Origin: Lichenifustis flavocetrariae
Lineage (GTDB): Bacteria > Pseudomonadota > Alphaproteobacteria > Rhizobiales > Beijerinckiaceae
NCBI RefSeq assembly: GCF_026130545.1
Contig: NZ_JAMOIM010000001.1
Location: 124,001-188,000 of the forward strand
Length of the DNA stretch: 64,000 nucleotides
Reading direction: 5' to 3'
The notes beneath the pieces were generated by a model. That model had not been told where the DNA came from, made no database searches, and was given only the letters and a program-made list of their open reading frames with translations. The stretch's first letter is position 1. The number at the start of each line of letters is the position of its first letter. Both the position numbers and the translations under genes were made by a program. Below are positions 53,193-61,142 of the stretch, piece after piece.

Positions 53193-54097
53193 CCGAGGTC
53201 CCGACCCTTGCCATTCTGCTCACCTGCTTCAACCGCAGAGCAAAAACCCTCGCATGTCTTGCCAGTATCGAGGCTCAGGACGCGCAGGTATCCTGTCGCA
53301 TCGTGCTGTTCGACGATGGATCGACGGACGGCACGGCCACGTCGGTGCGCCGGCATTATCCGGAAGTCGAGATCCTTGAAGGCAAGGGTGATGCTTTCTG
53401 GTCGGGCGGCATGCGGGCCGCCTTCACGGCCGCGATGCGGCACGGGGCCGATTTCTACCTCTGGCTCAACGACGATGTCCGGCTCGCACCGGACGCGCTG
53501 CGGACGCTGCTCACCACCCACGCGGATCTCGTTCGGCAGGGGCGTCCCTTGTGTCTTATCGGCGGCGGGGTCGCCGACCCGCGCGATGGAGGAACCTCCT
53601 ACGCGGGCATCATCCGCCCTTGGCCGGATCAGCCACTGCGGTTCGACAGGAAGGCGCCCGATGCCGCCGCGCCTGTCCCGTGCGACACGCTTGTCGGCAA
53701 TGTCGTTCTGGTGCCGCGCCTGACGGCCGAGACGATCGGTGGCATCGGCCGCGTCTTTCGACACACGCTGGGCGATCTCGACTATGGTCTGCGGGTGGCG
53801 GCTGCGGGCGGTTGGGTGGGCCTCGCGCCCGGCCATGTCGGATGGTGCGAGCGCAACGGACGCAGCGGCCACTGGTTCAACCAAGACCTCGGTCTTGTGG
53901 CGCGCTGGCGCCTGCTGCCGCATCCACTCGGATTTCCGCTGCGGCCGTGGTTCCACTTCGCGAGACGTCATGGCGGGTCGCTCTGGTTCGTCTTCGCAGT
54001 GCTGCCGTTCTGGCGATTGGTGGTACCCGTCCGGTTGGCGCGGCATGTCGACCGATGGCGCCGCCCGCTGCAGTCCCGGGAGGCACGCCATGCCTGA
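53189..54097 (+). CDS. Glycosyltransferase family 2 (EPS)
   Basis: A 302-residue GT2 enzyme: AILLTCFNRRAKTLACL, the nucleotide-binding VLFDDGSTDGTAT, and the DXD-like WLNDDVRL near residue 92. GDAFWSGGMRAAF is a mark of the rhamnosyltransferase-like GT2 subgroup. A C-terminal amphipathic stretch (FHFARRHGGSLWFVF) may associate with the membrane. It overlaps the flippase stop by 4 bases, and the polymerase start lies 8 bases before its end. Confidence 0.87.
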   Translation: MTEVPTLAILLTCFNRRAKTLACLASIEAQDAQVSCRIVLFDDGSTDGTATSVRRHYPEVEILEGKGDAFWSGGMRAAFTAAMRHGADFYLWLNDDVRLAPDALRTLLTTHADLVRQGRPLCLIGGGVADPRDGGTSYAGIIRPWPDQPLRFDRKAPDAAAPVPCDTLVGNVVLVPRLTAETIGGIGRVFRHTLGDLDYGLRVAAAGGWVGLAPGHVGWCERNGRSGHWFNQDLGLVARWRLLPHPLGFPLRPWFHFARRHGGSLWFVFAVLPFWRLVVPVRLARHVDRWRRPLQSREARHA

Positions 54098-55463
54098 CGG
54101 TCTCAACGCCTCGTCCCGAGAGCGGACACGCCAAGCTCTCGCCGGGCTGGCATTCCTGTTCTACCTCCTGCTCCTGGCCGAGGGTCCGTTGCGGAAGTGG
54201 ATTGTGCCCGGCGCCAGCAACCTGCTCGTCTTCTTGCGCGATCCGCTGATGGTCGTGATGCTGCTGGTCTATATCCGCCTGGGACCGTCCAGGTCGATGC
54301 GTCGCGCTTTGGCGCTATTCGGCTTCGTGCTTCTACTTTTCCTGGCCTGCATCACCTGCCAACTGGCCACCAGCGCGGTGCCGGCCCTCGCGGTCCTGGC
54401 CGGTGCGCGCAACTACTTTTTGTTCGTTCCGCTCTGCTGCATCCTGCGAGATGTGTTCACGCCCCGCGACTACGCCCGTTGGATTCGACTGAACCTCCTT
54501 CTGGCGCTGCCGATCGGGATCCTGGTGCTGGTGCAGTATCGATCCGGCCCGGCGGCCTGGATCAATGCGGCGCCTGGCGGTTCGAACGACGGCGTCTTCC
54601 TGCTGGTCGAGGATGTCGTGCGACCCTACGGCGTGTTCAGCTTTACGCTGGGACACTCGGCCTTTGCGGCCTGGATGGCGGGCGTCCTGCTTGCGGCCGT
54701 CTCGGCTCGCCGCGCGCTCTCGATTTCGCCGGTCCTGTTGCTGTGGGGCGCCTGCGGCGTGGTGCTGATGGGCGCTTTCAGCGGTTCACGGACCTACCTG
54801 CTGCTGGCCGGAGCGGTCGTCCTGACTTTCGTGGCCGCCACGCTGGGGTTCGGGACGCCTCGGGCCAAGAAGGTTGCCTGTGCTCTGGTGGCGAGCCTCG
54901 CGGTCGTCTCGGCGGGCGTTGCGGTCGCCGATCCGGCGCTTGTCGGTGCTCTCAACGAGCGTCAGTCCGCGGCTGTGGCGAGCGAAGGGTCGACCGGGGA
55001 GCGTGTCGGCCGCCTTCTCACGGAGTTTGCGGGCGAGATGACGGAGGTGCCGCTGTTCGGCTACGGGCTCGGTGCGGGCACCAATGTGGCGAATTTCCTG
55101 TCCAATGGACGCACCGACCACGTACTGGCCGAATATGAGTTGACCCGCATCGTTCAGGAACTCGGGCCCTTTTTCGGCCTGCTGGCCATCCTGCTGCGCT
55201 GGGGGCTCGCAGCCTGGCTCATGGCTGCGGCGCTCGCCGCCCTTCGCCGCGGCAATCTCCAGCCGGTCAGCTTCCTCGGTTTCGTGGCGCCCGTGTTCCT
55301 CGTGCATGACGTCACTCTGCAGAACAGCATGATCGGCATCGCCTGGTTCTCGGCCGGCATCTTCCTCAGTTCGCTCCGGGTAGGTCCTCGCCTCGAGCCG
55401 ATGGCAGAACGGTGGGAAGCGACGCTTGGCTCTCTCCCCGCGGGAGGCCTGGCATGCGGGTGA
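54090..55463 (+). CDS. Wzy-type EPS polymerase / O-antigen ligase-like protein
   Basis: A 457-residue protein with about 11 membrane helices and a large periplasmic loop near residues 280-345 (GSTGERVGRLLTEFAGEM). The sequence FGYGLGAGTNVANF and a loop with conserved Arg (GAFSGSRTYLLLAG) fit Wzy polymerases, which join repeat units in the periplasm. It has GGGAGG upstream of its ATG and overlaps the preceding gene by 8 bases and the following one by 10. Ligase versus polymerase cannot be told from sequence alone, but context favours polymerase. Confidence 0.8.
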   Translation: MPDGLNASSRERTRQALAGLAFLFYLLLLAEGPLRKWIVPGASNLLVFLRDPLMVVMLLVYIRLGPSRSMRRALALFGFVLLLFLACITCQLATSAVPALAVLAGARNYFLFVPLCCILRDVFTPRDYARWIRLNLLLALPIGILVLVQYRSGPAAWINAAPGGSNDGVFLLVEDVVRPYGVFSFTLGHSAFAAWMAGVLLAAVSARRALSISPVLLLWGACGVVLMGAFSGSRTYLLLAGAVVLTFVAATLGFGTPRAKKVACALVASLAVVSAGVAVADPALVGALNERQSAAVASEGSTGERVGRLLTEFAGEMTEVPLFGYGLGAGTNVANFLSNGRTDHVLAEYELTRIVQELGPFFGLLAILLRWGLAAWLMAAALAALRRGNLQPVSFLGFVAPVFLVHDVTLQNSMIGIAWFSAGIFLSSLRVGPRLEPMAERWEATLGSLPAGGLACG

Positions 55464-56638
55464 ATGTGTGCGTGAACGGCACGTTCCGGTATCCGGACTA
55501 CATCAGATTCTACGAGCAAGCGGGCATTCTCAATCGCTTCTACTTCGCGCATCGCCGGTCGCAGACGCCTGCGGTTCTCGGCTTGCCGACCGAGCGCACA
55601 CACAATCTCTGGCTCAAGCAATATCTGATGGCCGCCGCCTTCCGGTCGGCACCCGATTGCCTCTCGGCGCCTCTTTCACGCGCCCTCTGTGACCGGTTCC
55701 AGCAGGGCGTGCTGAAGCGGTGGCAGCCCTGCGACAGCCTGGAGGCGGTGATCGGCGCCGTGGCCGACCACGTCATCGCCTTCGCGCGCCGGGAGGGCAC
55801 AAAGGTCCTGGGACATCCCGTGACCACGCAGTGCGCCACCGTTCGCCGGCTCGTCGACCAGGCCCGCGCGGACCTCGGCCTCGCCCCCGATCGCACGATG
55901 CTGGCCGAGGCGGCGCGGCGGGGTGACGAAGTCGCCGCCTGCGACGCCCTGGTGGTCGACAGCGGCTTCGTGGCGCGCAGTTTTGTCGCGGCCGGTGTGC
56001 CGGCCGAGCGGATTTCGGTGGTGCGTCCCGGTTTCGATCCTGTCCGCTTCCATCCGCGCGATCTGTCGGAGGTCGATCGCGAGACCTTCCTGGTCGTCTG
56101 CGTCGGAATCGTCACGCCCCGCAAGGCGCAGCATGTGCTGTTGCGGGCCTGGCGGATGCTGAATCTGCCCAAGGCCAAGCTGGTGCTGGTGGGCGCGCTG
56201 GGCCGCGACGCGCGGGCTGTGATCCGCGGCCACGAAGGCACCTTCTCGCACATCCCGCATGTTCCGCATGGGGCCCTGCGCTCGCTTCTCGCCCGTGCCT
56301 CGTGCTTCGTGCTGTCTTCGGCCGAAGACGGTTTCGCCCAGGCACCTCTCGAGGCGATGGCCTGCGGCGTTCCCACGATCCTGTCCGAAACCGTCGGCGC
56401 GGCGGAACTGATCGAACACGGGCGGACGGGCTTCGTGGTGCCGACCTTCGACCCGGAAGCGATCGCGGCCGTTCTGGAGCGTCTCTACCGCGACCGGACC
56501 CTCGGCGAGAGTGTCGGCCACGCCGCGAGTGTTGCTCGCCGTGATGCGGGCACCTGGCCGGACTATGCCGGGCAGGTCATCGCCCTGCATCGCCGCCTGA
56601 CCGGAGACACTTCCACCTCGGCGCGAGCGGCGGCATGA
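55454..56638 (+). CDS. Glycosyltransferase family 4 (EPS)
   Basis: A 394-residue GT-B enzyme. The N-terminal acceptor domain is followed by a C-terminal donor domain with FLVVCVGIVTPRKAQHVLLRA and the GT4 signature EDGFAQAPLEAMACGVPTIL, including the E-x7-E catalytic pattern. GGGAGG precedes its ATG, which lies inside the polymerase gene. The next GT4 gene starts in its stop (ATGA). Donor sugar is not known. Confidence 0.87.
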   Translation: MRVNVCVNGTFRYPDYIRFYEQAGILNRFYFAHRRSQTPAVLGLPTERTHNLWLKQYLMAAAFRSAPDCLSAPLSRALCDRFQQGVLKRWQPCDSLEAVIGAVADHVIAFARREGTKVLGHPVTTQCATVRRLVDQARADLGLAPDRTMLAEAARRGDEVAACDALVVDSGFVARSFVAAGVPAERISVVRPGFDPVRFHPRDLSEVDRETFLVVCVGIVTPRKAQHVLLRAWRMLNLPKAKLVLVGALGRDARAVIRGHEGTFSHIPHVPHGALRSLLARASCFVLSSAEDGFAQAPLEAMACGVPTILSETVGAAELIEHGRTGFVVPTFDPEAIAAVLERLYRDRTLGESVGHAASVARRDAGTWPDYAGQVIALHRRLTGDTSTSARAAA

Positions 56639-57825
56639 ACATCCTCCACATCATGGCATCGGTCAGTGACGAAGGCGGCGGACCGATCGAAGCGCTTGTT
56701 CAGGCGGATGCCGTCGGGCGCAGGAAAGGTCACCGACGCACCATCGTGTCGCTCGACCTCCCCGCCGACCCGTGGGTGCCGCGCTGCCCGGTGGAGACGA
56801 TCGCGCTCGGAAGTCCGTTCGTCCGGCGTGGTCGCCGCACGATGCCCTGGTTGCGCTACGGCTTCACGCCCCACCTCGTGCCCTGGCTGAAGCGGAACCT
56901 GGGGGCCTATGACCGCGTGGTCGTCAACGGCCTCTGGAACTACACGGCCCTGGCGGCCCGGCGGGTGCTGCCCTATCGGTCCACCCCCTATTTCGTGTTT
57001 CCGCATGGCATGCTGGACCCCTGGTTCCGCTCGGCCTATCCGGTCAAGCACAGCTGCAAGCAGGCCGCCTGGTGGATCGCGGAAGGCCCGCTCCTCCAAG
57101 GCGCCCGCGCGGTGCTGTTCACGAGCGAAGGAGAGCGGACGGCAGCGGCGGGTGCCTTTTGGCCCTATCGGCTGCGAGGCCTCGTGACCGGCTACGGCAC
57201 CGGTGACGTCCCGGTCGCGACGGCCGGTCAGGCGGCCGCATTTCAGGCCTGCGTGCCGGCGCTCGGCGACAAGCCCTACCTGCTGTTCCTCGGTCGGCTG
57301 CATCCCAAGAAGGGGTGCGATCTCCTTCTCGCCGCCTTCGCGACCCTGCGGCGGCTGGCTCCGGATCATCACCTCGTCATCGCCGGCCCGGATCGCGACG
57401 GCTGGCAGGCGGCCCTGCAGGCCATGAGCCGGGACCTTGGCATCGCTGATCGAATCCACTGGCCGGGCATGCTGCGCGATGGCGCGAAATGGGGTGCGCT
57501 CTTCGGCTGCGAGGCCTTCGTGCTTCCCTCGCATGGCGAGAATTTTGGCATTGCGGTCGCCGAGGCCCTGGCGTGCGGCAAGCCGGTGCTGCTCAGCCAC
57601 AAGGTCAATATCGCCTCCGAGATCGTCACGGCAGGCGCCGGACTCGCGGCGTCCGACACGGCCGAGGGTGTGGCACAACTTCTCGCCGCCTATCTGGCCC
57701 TGCCGGTCGAGCAACGCCGCTTGATGGCCGACCGGGCCCGTCGCTGTTTTGTCGATCGCTACGCGGCCGACCGTGTCGCGGAACGAACACTCGCCATTCT
57801 CGAAAACCCGGACCAGTTCACGTGA
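56635..57825 (+). CDS. Glycosyltransferase family 4 (EPS), second copy
   Basis: A 396-residue GT-B glycosyltransferase with a glycine-rich N-terminal loop (MASVSDEGGGPIEAL), donor-domain start LLFLGRLHPKKGCDLLLAA and signature HGENFGIAVAEALACGKPVLLS. It differs enough from its neighbour to act on another linkage. It is coupled at both ends by 4-base overlaps (ATGA upstream, GTGA downstream). Confidence 0.88.
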   Translation: MNILHIMASVSDEGGGPIEALVQADAVGRRKGHRRTIVSLDLPADPWVPRCPVETIALGSPFVRRGRRTMPWLRYGFTPHLVPWLKRNLGAYDRVVVNGLWNYTALAARRVLPYRSTPYFVFPHGMLDPWFRSAYPVKHSCKQAAWWIAEGPLLQGARAVLFTSEGERTAAAGAFWPYRLRGLVTGYGTGDVPVATAGQAAAFQACVPALGDKPYLLFLGRLHPKKGCDLLLAAFATLRRLAPDHHLVIAGPDRDGWQAALQAMSRDLGIADRIHWPGMLRDGAKWGALFGCEAFVLPSHGENFGIAVAEALACGKPVLLSHKVNIASEIVTAGAGLAASDTAEGVAQLLAAYLALPVEQRRLMADRARRCFVDRYAADRVAERTLAILENPDQFT

Positions 57826-58475
57826 CGATCCTCGACGCGCACCTGTCTCGCCCGCTTGAAGGCGGCCCGAGCTTCTCGCTCGGCAACCGGCTGTTCCGGG
57901 CCGTGTGGCGGATCGCCTGGCGGTGTCTCGCGTCATGGACCCCACCGGCTTTCAGGGGCTGGCGACGGGGTCTGCTGGTCGCCTTCGGGGCACGGCTTGC
58001 CCCCTCGGCCGATGTGCGGTCGAGCGCCCGCATCTGGTATCCGCCCCATCTCTCAATGGGGGCGCAGGCCGTGATCGGACCCGAGGTCGTCTGCTACAAC
58101 ATCGCGCCCGTGGAGATTGGATGTCGCACCATCGTGTCGCAGCGCGCCCATCTGTGTACCGGCTCGCACGACCTCTCCGACAGGCATTTCCAGCTCGTGG
58201 CGCGGAGCATCACGCTTGAGGATGACGTTTGGATCGCCGCCGAGGCCTTCGTGGGACCCGGCGTCGTGGCGCGGGAGGGGTCGGTTCTCGCGGCACGCGG
58301 CGCGATCTTCGGCGATCTGCAGCCTTGGACGGTCTATCGCGGCAATCCCGCCCAGCCGGTGAAGACGCGCAAATTCAGGCCCGCGGAACAGATTTCAACC
58401 AAATCCGCCCCTCAATCGCGGGAACTTTTCGAGCCCCAAAATCCTATATGGCCGTGGGACATTTTGTCGTCTTAG
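57822..58475 (+). CDS. WcaF-like hexapeptide-repeat acetyltransferase
   Basis: A 217-residue left-handed beta-helix acetyltransferase resembling WcaF of colanic acid synthesis. Hexapeptide repeats run from about residue 65 (ARIWYPPHLSMGAQAVIGP, VEIGCRTIVSQRAHLCTG, ITLEDDVWIAAEAFVGPGVV), with the catalytic histidine in GSHDLSD. It would O-acetylate an EPS sugar. The GTG start overlaps the previous stop by 4 bases. It closes the EPS gene run; the YeaQ-type gene follows after 9 bases. Confidence 0.87.
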   Translation: MTILDAHLSRPLEGGPSFSLGNRLFRAVWRIAWRCLASWTPPAFRGWRRGLLVAFGARLAPSADVRSSARIWYPPHLSMGAQAVIGPEVVCYNIAPVEIGCRTIVSQRAHLCTGSHDLSDRHFQLVARSITLEDDVWIAAEAFVGPGVVAREGSVLAARGAIFGDLQPWTVYRGNPAQPVKTRKFRPAEQISTKSAPQSRELFEPQNPIWPWDILSS

Positions 58476-58484
58476 GGGGAGTTC

Positions 58485-58754
58485 ATGCATATCCTGTGGA
58501 TCATCATCATCGGTTTCCTGGCCGGTGTCGTCGCTAAATTCATCATGCCGGGTCCGAACGAGCCGTCGGGCTTCATCATGACGGCGATCCTCGGGATCGT
58601 CGGAGCTTTCGTTGCGACCTTTGTCGGACAGGCGATCGGTTGGTACGGCCCGAATGATGGCGCCGGCTTTATCGGAGCCATCATCGGCGCCATCATCGTT
58701 CTGGGCATCTGGGGCTTTATCGCGGGACGCACATCGAGCGTTTCGCGCTACTGA
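58485..58754 (+). CDS. GlsB/YeaQ/YmgE family membrane stress protein
   Basis: An 89-residue membrane protein with three hydrophobic helices (WIIIIGFLAGVVAKFIMPG, TAILGIVGAFVATFVGQAIG, AIIGAIIVLGIWGFIAG). The glycine-zipper pattern is typical of the transglycosylase-associated/YeaQ family, commonly induced in stationary phase or stress. GGGGGA precedes the ATG. It lies 9 bases after the EPS operon and may be read through from it, but its function is general, not EPS-specific. Confidence 0.92.
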   Translation: MHILWIIIIGFLAGVVAKFIMPGPNEPSGFIMTAILGIVGAFVATFVGQAIGWYGPNDGAGFIGAIIGAIIVLGIWGFIAGRTSSVSRY

Positions 58755-58760
58755 GTTCGC

Positions 58761-60002
58761 TTAGCCTCGCGCGAGTTCAGCCAGAAGGCTGCCGTTGGCG
58801 GGGAAAAGCGGAATGAGACACGCCTGCAGGGCGTGATAGATGTCGGGCCGACCGGTGAAGAGTTCTGTCTTCGCTTGGTTGGCCCAATTCAATTGAGGCA
58901 CCCATCTTTCGTCGGCCTGATCGAGGATCGTGGTCCCGATAAAGTCCCAGATGCGCCGATACCAGTTTTCATAGAAGGTCGGGTCTTCGACGCTGCTGAG
59001 GAACACGGCGGCCCCGATGCCTTCACACAAGGGCCACCAGATCTTGTCGGCGACCAGCGGCTGGCCGTTCCAATCGAGCGTATAGAAAAAGCCGCCGCGC
59101 TCGTGGTCCCAGCCCTCCTGCACGGCCAGGCGGAACATCCGCGCGGCGGCGTCCGGCATCCAGGAATGTTTGCGCCCGCCAGCAATCCATAATTGGACGA
59201 GCAGCCGGCTCCATTCGAGCCAATGACCGGGGGTCGTGCCGGCCGGGCGAAACATCTCCGAGCCGGCATAATCCCGGTCGATCTGCCAGTCCGCCGAGAA
59301 ATGTTCCGGAAGGCGCCAGCTGTTGGCGGCCGTGATTCGGCGGATCAACAGATCGGCGATGGCCTCGGCCATGGCAAGGCAGCGCGCGTCGCCCGTCGCC
59401 TCGTAGGCGGCCATGAGAGCTTCGGTGAGATGCATGTTGGAGTTCTGGCCGCGATAGGGCGCCCCGAGCGGTTGCCAATCGGCCGTGAATTCCTCGGCCG
59501 TCGCGCCATGTTGCGCTTCCCAGAACCGGTCATGCAGGATCGTCATGACATCGTCGATCAATCGGTCCGCATCGGGGTGGCCGACCTGCTTTGCGGCAGC
59601 ACCGGCCAGCAGCACGAAGGCGTGACCGTAGGCCTGTTTCGATGTGTCGACCGGCCCGGCATCACGCATCTGCCAGAAGTAGCCGCCGTGCACCGGGTCC
59701 CGATGGCCCTGCCACAGGTAATCCATCCCATGATCAATGGTGCGGCTTGCGCCGGGATGCCCGAGCCGATGTGCCAGCGCATAGCAATAGACCATGCGGG
59801 TGGTCGCATGGAGACCCCGCACACAATCCCCACCGCCGTCACGCAACGGCTGCCCATCGTCGCCGAGATCGAAGAAGCCGCCGCGCGGATTGAAAGCCAC
59901 GGCGAAGCTCGTGAAGAGCCCGGCTGCCCGCGCGGTGAGCCATGCTCGGTGGTAGGGCTGGGTCCGCCATAGGCTGGGCTGGGCGTCGTGCGCGTCTTGC
60001 AT
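58761..60002 (-). CDS. AGE-family epimerase/isomerase
   Basis: A 413-residue alpha/alpha-barrel enzyme of the N-acylglucosamine 2-epimerase / mannose isomerase family. Catalytic-site histidines fit the segments GQNSNMHLTEALMAAYE and TTPGHWLEWSRLLVQLW, and WWPLCEGIGAAVF is a family hallmark. Members interconvert mannose/fructose/glucose or N-acetylmannosamine/N-acetylglucosamine; the exact reaction is not readable here. It ends 7 bases from the YeaQ gene (convergent). Its place next to the EPS locus may reflect a role in sugar supply, which is inference. Confidence 0.88.
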   Translation of the reverse strand: MQDAHDAQPSLWRTQPYHRAWLTARAAGLFTSFAVAFNPRGGFFDLGDDGQPLRDGGGDCVRGLHATTRMVYCYALAHRLGHPGASRTIDHGMDYLWQGHRDPVHGGYFWQMRDAGPVDTSKQAYGHAFVLLAGAAAKQVGHPDADRLIDDVMTILHDRFWEAQHGATAEEFTADWQPLGAPYRGQNSNMHLTEALMAAYEATGDARCLAMAEAIADLLIRRITAANSWRLPEHFSADWQIDRDYAGSEMFRPAGTTPGHWLEWSRLLVQLWIAGGRKHSWMPDAAARMFRLAVQEGWDHERGGFFYTLDWNGQPLVADKIWWPLCEGIGAAVFLSSVEDPTFYENWYRRIWDFIGTTILDQADERWVPQLNWANQAKTELFTGRPDIYHALQACLIPLFPANGSLLAELARG

Positions 60003-60343
60003 TTACTCTTCCCCCTCATCGAGCTCTGTGCCCACTGAATCGCATGAGGCTCTTCAAGGCGCTACCCATTACAGGAGTCGCAACGTCGGGCGCCCGAGCG
60101 CCAAGTCCCCTCCAAAGCTGGGAATGAGATCCAGTCCCGGGCGGCGACGTGCCTGTAATGAGCAAGTCAACGGCTGCCGGCTTCTCGATGTGGTCAACAA
60201 CTGCACGTCGACTCGGGCGGAAAGCGTCCTACTAGGCGTCCGTGGTCCCAGCCGTCGATACGCTCCGAATGGCTCAGGGCCAAGCAATCTGAAACCAAAG
60301 GGTCAGACCGCACAAAACAAGCGAGAGTCGTCGACGATATTGG
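60003..60343. other. Intergenic, no gene seen
   Basis: Between the AGE epimerase start and the tRNA-Ser 3' end. No ORF with coding character, terminator or RNA structure stands out. The part near 60003-60030 should hold the epimerase promoter, but no clear -35/-10 is visible. Confidence 0.4.
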
Positions 60344-60434
60344 CGGAGACGGAGGGATTCGAACCCTCGATAGGGCTTTACAACCCTATAACGGTTTAGC
60401 AAACCGCCGCCTTCAGCCTCTCGGCCACATCTCC
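60344..60434 (-). tRNA. tRNA-Ser (GCT anticodon)
   Basis: Read on the minus strand, the acceptor arms GGAGATG and CGTCTCC pair with one wobble, followed by discriminator G and an encoded CCA (60343-60341). The T-arm is GAGGGTTCGAATCCCTC. The anticodon loop TTGCTAA lies in a 5-bp stem and gives GCT, decoding AGC/AGT. A long variable arm (TAGGG...CCCTA) is the class II feature expected of serine tRNA. The length is 91 bases without CCA. Confidence 0.95.
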
Positions 60435-61142
60435 GCTCGCGCGGAGCAATCGCTCGGCGCATGCGTTTTATGCCTTAAGGGGTCAGACTTGGCAAGGCTC
60501 CAGGCTTTTGGCGATGCTTCGCCAGATAGAAAATCAAATGCGATGCGCTGAGCGGCAACGTCCGCCTCGCCGAGGAAGGACTCAGTCTGGCATCGCCGAC
60601 ATCCGCAACCCTGGGAACGCCGGAACCCATCTAAGGCTAGTGGCATGAGGGTCAGCACCCAGGCCGCGAGATTCTGTCTTATGCCGAGTCCTAGAGCGGT
60701 CGAACCCGCCGGCAAGTCGTGATTCTTCTTGGAGAGAGGCGGCTAATGCAGTCATCTTTGCCGTCAAGCAAACACCGAAGGTTTACGAATGTTACCAGTC
60801 GGTAAACAATTCGGTACTCTTCAGCTTTGGCCCCGCGTGTTTCGTTGCCGGAATGTCACAAGGCATTTCGAAAGCCCGAATTGGGGCGCCTCCAAGGCAA
60901 TTCGGCGTTTGTCGGGGCACGCATCACGGCTATGTTCAAAACGCGAAAGGGAGCTTCCCTCGCTCAAGCCGGCACCAGTGCCGATGTGCCACCGCAAGGC
61001 TGACACATCAGACCGGGACCGGAGAACAAGGGAAGAAGAGAGCTTGAGGATCAGGTACCGGCGCGAAGCGATCCGGTTTCGCGCAGATATATGGTTCGGG
61101 CGAACTCGTCCCGTTGGGTCTTTCAATCTGGAGGTTTTACCT
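60435..61142. other. Intergenic region upstream of the porin gene
   Basis: A 708-base stretch with no supported gene. An in-frame open reading frame runs from 60789 into the porin gene, but its codon use is not coding-like and the porin signal peptide starts at 61143. The region contains the tRNA-Ser promoter and nested inverted repeats at 60781-60807 (GTTTAC/GTAAAC outside, TTACC/GGTAA inside). It probably carries the porin promoter and a long leader. Confidence 0.45.
60467..60495 (-). promoter_or_regulatory. Promoter of tRNA-Ser
   Basis: On the minus strand TTGCCA (60495-60490) and CATAAA (60472-60467) are separated by 17 bases, a near-consensus sigma-70-type pair. The -10 box ends 32 bases before the first base of the tRNA. 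Confidence 0.5.

Noticed and set aside
60297-60490. GGGTCAGAC-like sequence on both sides of tRNA-Ser, considered as a mobile-element or REP-type repeat or attachment site
   Set aside because: The match is only about 10 bases, no integrase or transposase is near, and the upstream copy falls within the spacer of the tRNA promoter.
60789-61142. In-frame N-terminal extension of the porin
   Set aside because: A strong ribosome-binding site and a complete signal peptide mark 61143 as the start; the upstream residues do not look like protein.
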